NCBI GenBank assembly: GCA_964641965.1
Contig: CAZXLD010000014.1
Coordinates: 1 to 64,000 of the forward strand
From: JAJDFU01 sp964641965
GTDB taxonomy: Bacteria > Bacteroidota > Bacteroidia > Chitinophagales > Saprospiraceae
Direction of reading: 5' to 3'
DNA length: 64,000 nucleotides
Below the pieces are notes generated by a model. It did no database searches. It worked only from the letters and a program-made list of their open reading frames with translations, and was not told the DNA's origin. The position numbers were made by a program, and so were the translations under genes. This document shows, one piece after another, positions 61,083 through 64,000 of this stretch; positions within the stretch are counted from its first letter, which is position 1, and each line of letters opens with the position of its first letter.

Positions 61083-61983
61083 AGAAAAAGATCTCCTGAG
61101 CTTCCCGGTACGTGTTGGCATGGGCTTCAATAATATCTGCTATCCGCTCCGAGTAACCTCCTCCCATGCTAACCGCTACCGGCACCTGATTTTTCTGAAG
61201 CAATTGAAAAACCAGGCGATCTCGGGCTTTGCAACCATCTTTGGTCAAGCCCAACCTTCCGAGTTTGTCCGTTCCTAGCACATCAACCCCCGATAAGTAA
61301 AACGCAAAATCCGGCTGTACTTCATCCAACAGTTTAGGCAGCGTTTCCTGTAGAATTTTTAAGTAGTGGGCATCATCTGTTTTATCGGGAAGGCCTATAT
61401 CCAGATCCGATTTTTCTTTCCGTATCGGATAGTTTTTTGCTCCGTGCATGCTAAAGGTGAATACCCGTTGCTCCCGGGCAAAAATTTGAGCGCTGCCGTT
61501 CCCTTGGTGTACATCCAGGTCAATGATCAAGATACGTCGAGCCCATTTTTCTCGTAGCAGGTAGTTGGCGGCAATCCCAATATCATTCAACAGACAAAAC
61601 CCTTCTCCTTTGTAAGTGAAAGCATGATGGGTGCCACCTGCAATGTTCAGTGCTACGCCGTATTCCATGGCATAACGAGCACAGTCGATAGTTCCCTGAG
61701 CAATATGTAGCCCTCTGGTTACTAATTCAGGTCGCATCGGAAATCCAATGGCACGCTCTTCTTTACGGGTAAGCTTTTGGCCCTTCAACTTTTCCCAATA
61801 TTGGCGTTCATGAGTCCAAAGAAGTACTTCCTCTTTCAAAGGATCGGGTGAAAAGAAATTGCAGTCTTCTACCGTACCCTCGTAAAGTAATTGTTCTGGA
61901 AGCAATTCGTATTTGGTCATTGGAAATCGATGACCCTCTGGCAGCTCGTATCTGTAAATCGGAGAAAAGGCAATCTTAAGCAT
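61081..61983 (-). CDS. Histone-deacetylase-fold protein (AcuC/HDAC family)
   Basis: A 300-aa Zn-dependent deacylase. The core shows IAGGTHHAF (tandem histidines of the charge relay), ILIIDLDVHQGNGSAQIF (zinc ligands D and H), FTFSMHGAKNYP and the second aspartate ligand in LSGVDVLGTDKLGRL. It belongs to the bacterial class with acetylpolyamine or acetyl-lysine substrates, which cannot be separated here. ATG at 61983, divergent from lysS. Confidence 0.92.
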   Translation of the reverse strand: MLKIAFSPIYRYELPEGHRFPMTKYELLPEQLLYEGTVEDCNFFSPDPLKEEVLLWTHERQYWEKLKGQKLTRKEERAIGFPMRPELVTRGLHIAQGTIDCARYAMEYGVALNIAGGTHHAFTYKGEGFCLLNDIGIAANYLLREKWARRILIIDLDVHQGNGSAQIFAREQRVFTFSMHGAKNYPIRKEKSDLDIGLPDKTDDAHYLKILQETLPKLLDEVQPDFAFYLSGVDVLGTDKLGRLGLTKDGCKARDRLVFQLLQKNQVPVAVSMGGGYSERIADIIEAHANTYREAQEIFF

Positions 61984-61985
61984 AA

Positions 61986-61993
61986 CAAAATTA
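61986..61993 (-). promoter_or_regulatory. -7 element of the deacetylase-like gene
   Basis: TAATTTTG on the minus strand is an exact consensus match and ends 2 bp before the ATG, implying a leaderless or near-leaderless transcript. Confidence 0.55.
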
Positions 61994-62051
61994 CACCTTG
62001 GTTAACCTTTAAATGGCGAAGAGGTTCGAACAAAAGCAAGGTCAAAAAAAT

Positions 62052-62059
62052 TAACTTTG
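62052..62059 (+). promoter_or_regulatory. -7 promoter element of lysS
   Basis: TAACTTTG is an exact consensus match, giving a leader of about 70 bases before the lysS ATG. No clear -33 TTTG is seen at 19 bp. Confidence 0.5.
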
Positions 62060-62135
62060 CCACCGTTTTGGTCAAATAAACCAATCTGGATTTCTATAAT
62101 GATATCCCTTTTCCCGGGGAAAAATTTGCCTAGAC

Positions 62136-63659
62136 ATGCAACGCAGTGAACAAGAGCTAATTCGACGTGAAAACCTGGAAAAAATTAGAGAGCTGGGAAT
62201 TAATCCCTACCCTCCGGAATCATTTGAGGTTACTGCCCGTGCGCTCGAGATCAAAGCTCAATTTGATCCTGACCAAAACAATTTCCAGGATGTCCGCCTA
62301 GCAGGTAGGATCATGATGAAACGCATCATGGGAAAAGCCGCTTTTGCTGAGTTGCAAGACTCATCCGGGCGTATCCAATTGTACGTTAACCGGGATGAAA
62401 TTTGCCCCGGTGAGGATAAAACCCTCTACAATACGTTGTTCAAAAAGCTTTTGGATATAGGCGACTTCGTAGGGGTTAGTGGATTTGCATTTGTCACTAA
62501 AACCGGGGAAACTACTGTTCACCTAAAGGAGTTTAAGCTGCTCAGTAAATCCCTGCGGCCCTTGCCCGTGGTCAAGACAAGGGTGAATGAGGAAACCGGA
62601 GAAACCGAAACCTATGATGCATTTACGGATCCGGAACAGCGCTTTCGGATGCGCTATGTAGATCTTACTGTAAACCCGAAGGTTAAAGATACTTTTCTGA
62701 TAAGGAGCCGAATGATTTCCGCCATGAGACGCTACTTCGATCAACAGGGCTGGTTGGAAGTAGAAACGCCAATTTTACAGCCGATTCACGGTGGTGCGGC
62801 AGCACGTCCCTTCAAAACGTACCACAATACCCTGGACATACCCCTGTATTTGCGGATTGCGAATGAATTGTATTTAAAACGTCTGATCGTAGGCGGATAC
62901 GACGGGGTGTATGAAATTGGAAAAATGTTTCGGAATGAAGGAATGGATCGTACCCACAACCCGGAATTCACCTCCATGGAAATCTACGTCGCTTACAAAG
63001 ACTATCACTGGATGATGGAAATGGTAGAAGAGTGCTTGGGGACCATTACCCGAGAGGTGCTGGGAGACACAAAAGTACAGGTTGGAGACCAGGTGATCGA
63101 TTTTGCCGGTCCCTACCGGCGCGTCAGTATGTATGAGGCGATCGAAGAGCAAATTGGAACGGATATATCCGAAATGGACGAGAAAGCTCTACGTCAACTA
63201 TGCAAAAAATTGCATATCGAACTGGACGAGAGTATGGGGCGCGGCAAATTAATTGATGAAATCTTCGGGGAGAAGGTAGAAGGTCATTTAATCCAGCCTA
63301 CCTATATTACGGACTATCCCATTGAGATGACTCCGCTGGCTAAAAAACATCGATCCAAAGAAGGCTTGGTAGAGCGATTTGAGTTGTTTGTGAATGGCAA
63401 AGAAATAGCAAATGCCTACACGGAGTTGAATGATGCCATTGACCAGCGCGAGCGTTTCGAAGAACAATTGGAACTGGCCGCTCGAGGGGATGAAGAAGCG
63501 ATGACCCTAGATGAAGATTTTCTGCGATCACTGGAATACGGTATGCCTCCGACAAGTGGCCTGGGTATCGGGATTGACAGATTAGTTATGCTGTTGACGG
63601 ACAACTCTTCTATACAGGAGGTGCTCTTTTTCCCGCAAATGAGACCGGAATTGGGATGA
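62136..63659 (+). CDS. lysS: Lysyl-tRNA synthetase (class II)
   Basis: Charges tRNA-Lys in the cytoplasm. The 507-aa protein has the N-terminal OB-fold anticodon domain (about 55-150, VRLAGRIMMKRIMGKAAFAE) and the class II catalytic core with motif 1 near FLIRSRMISAMRRYFDQQGW, motif 2 FRNEGMDRTHNPEFTSMEIY and motif 3 GLGIGIDRLVMLL. The PTYITDYPIEMTPLAK segment is characteristic. ATG at 62136, single gene, with no evident terminator in the following 160 bp. Confidence 0.97.
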   Translation: MQRSEQELIRRENLEKIRELGINPYPPESFEVTARALEIKAQFDPDQNNFQDVRLAGRIMMKRIMGKAAFAELQDSSGRIQLYVNRDEICPGEDKTLYNTLFKKLLDIGDFVGVSGFAFVTKTGETTVHLKEFKLLSKSLRPLPVVKTRVNEETGETETYDAFTDPEQRFRMRYVDLTVNPKVKDTFLIRSRMISAMRRYFDQQGWLEVETPILQPIHGGAAARPFKTYHNTLDIPLYLRIANELYLKRLIVGGYDGVYEIGKMFRNEGMDRTHNPEFTSMEIYVAYKDYHWMMEMVEECLGTITREVLGDTKVQVGDQVIDFAGPYRRVSMYEAIEEQIGTDISEMDEKALRQLCKKLHIELDESMGRGKLIDEIFGEKVEGHLIQPTYITDYPIEMTPLAKKHRSKEGLVERFELFVNGKEIANAYTELNDAIDQRERFEEQLELAARGDEEAMTLDEDFLRSLEYGMPPTSGLGIGIDRLVMLLTDNSSIQEVLFFPQMRPELG

Positions 63660-63818
63660 TCTAGATTCAAATAAAAAATGATCTATTCGTCATTCACCGT
63701 TTATGGTGTAGGTGCTTAAGTATTTGAATGTTAATTGAGTAGGGTAGGTTTCTGTTGTCCAAGTGTATGGACAATTGATCTTGTCCCTCCCCATTTTAAA
63801 CTTGCGGTAGTATTAATT

Positions 63819-64000
63819 CTAGGCTTTTTTGAGTGCGATGCCTTTCTTGATTCGGTGGAACTTAAGCAGGTGTTCCGGGTCAGCCTCATTGTATAAATGC
63901 AAATGTAATTTCCTGCGTATCCTGCGATCAATCGGAAAAAGAATTCGGATTGGGTTGTGTACATATCCATTGTCCTCAAATAACAGGATTTGTTGGTTTC
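63819..64000 (-). CDS. C-terminal fragment of an unrecognised protein (runs off the window)
   Basis: On the minus strand one frame stays open from the right edge to a TAG at 63819, encoding 60 residues that begin NQQILLFEDNGYVHNPIRIL and end KFHRIKKGIALKKA. The basic, mixed-charge composition looks like real protein, better than the overlapping minus-strand frame at 63731-63979. I recognise no family. The start is outside the window. Confidence 0.55.
   Translation of the reverse strand, partial: NQQILLFEDNGYVHNPIRILFPIDRRIRRKLHLHLYNEADPEHLLKFHRIKKGIALKKA

Noticed and set aside
63731..63979. 82-aa minus-strand frame at the right edge
   Set aside because: Overlaps the frame at 63819-64000, which reads more like protein; this one is Ser/Thr/Arg-rich noise.

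Overview
The window looks like part of a Bacteroidota chromosome, most plausibly of a Saprospiraceae/Lewinella-like lineage. The evidence is secreted proteins with type IX secretion (T9SS) C-terminal sorting domains, a DUF5103 T9SS plug protein, TonB-dependent receptor and LytTR signalling genes, a BrxA/BrxB bacilliredoxin, and several promoters of the Bacteroidota type (TAnnTTTG at -7). The family placement is inference. I see no rRNA, tRNA, CRISPR array, IS element or prophage. Almost all of the window is ordinary coding chromosome.

Layout. 0-9 kb: a 7-bp-period repeat tract, hemN, a gamma-class carbonic-anhydrase-like protein, a LytTR response regulator, a TonB-dependent receptor and a LytS-type histidine kinase in a row, then uvrC. 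9-14 kb: an unrecognised 209-aa protein, a giant beta-propeller histidine kinase and a NarL-type regulator. 14-17.5 kb: a tyrosine-degradation locus (MarR regulator, homogentisate dioxygenase, 4-hydroxyphenylpyruvate dioxygenase) interrupted by a small four-helix-bundle gene that sits between inverted 7-bp repeat tracts. 17.5-24.8 kb: small secreted or hypothetical proteins, recO, a sulfatase lipoprotein, a beta-barrel protein and two thioredoxin-fold proteins. 24.8-32 kb: a sortilin-like propeller protein, a HAD phosphatase, a RimK/aspartoacylase-type pair, a PepSY protein and a MocA-like nucleotidyltransferase. 32-39 kb: a TetR-TolC-adaptor-RND efflux operon. 39-48.6 kb: two T9SS substrates, bacilliredoxin, a TIGR04282-type transferase, a second adaptor-TolC pair without a permease, and the DUF5103 protein. 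48.7-64 kb: housekeeping genes (3-methyladenine glycosylase, guaB, tadA, pcm, phosphohexomutase, dgkA, asd, lysS), a large lamin-tail surface protein, a coiled-coil protein, a histone-deacetylase-fold protein, and the 3' end of an unrecognised gene at the right edge.

The most unusual signal is a set of short tracts with strict 7-bp periodicity. One is a 21-unit array at the left edge. Two others share the same words and flank the four-helix-bundle gene in inverted orientation, as if bounding a mobile cassette placed exactly between hmgA and hppD. A further tract with a different consensus lies in a 425-bp non-coding block at 60.66-61.08 kb, which also holds strong hairpins and a direct repeat spaced 110 bp apart, and may encode an undescribed structured RNA. 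The sequence shows the periodicity and the inverted arrangement; mobility and RNA function are inferences.
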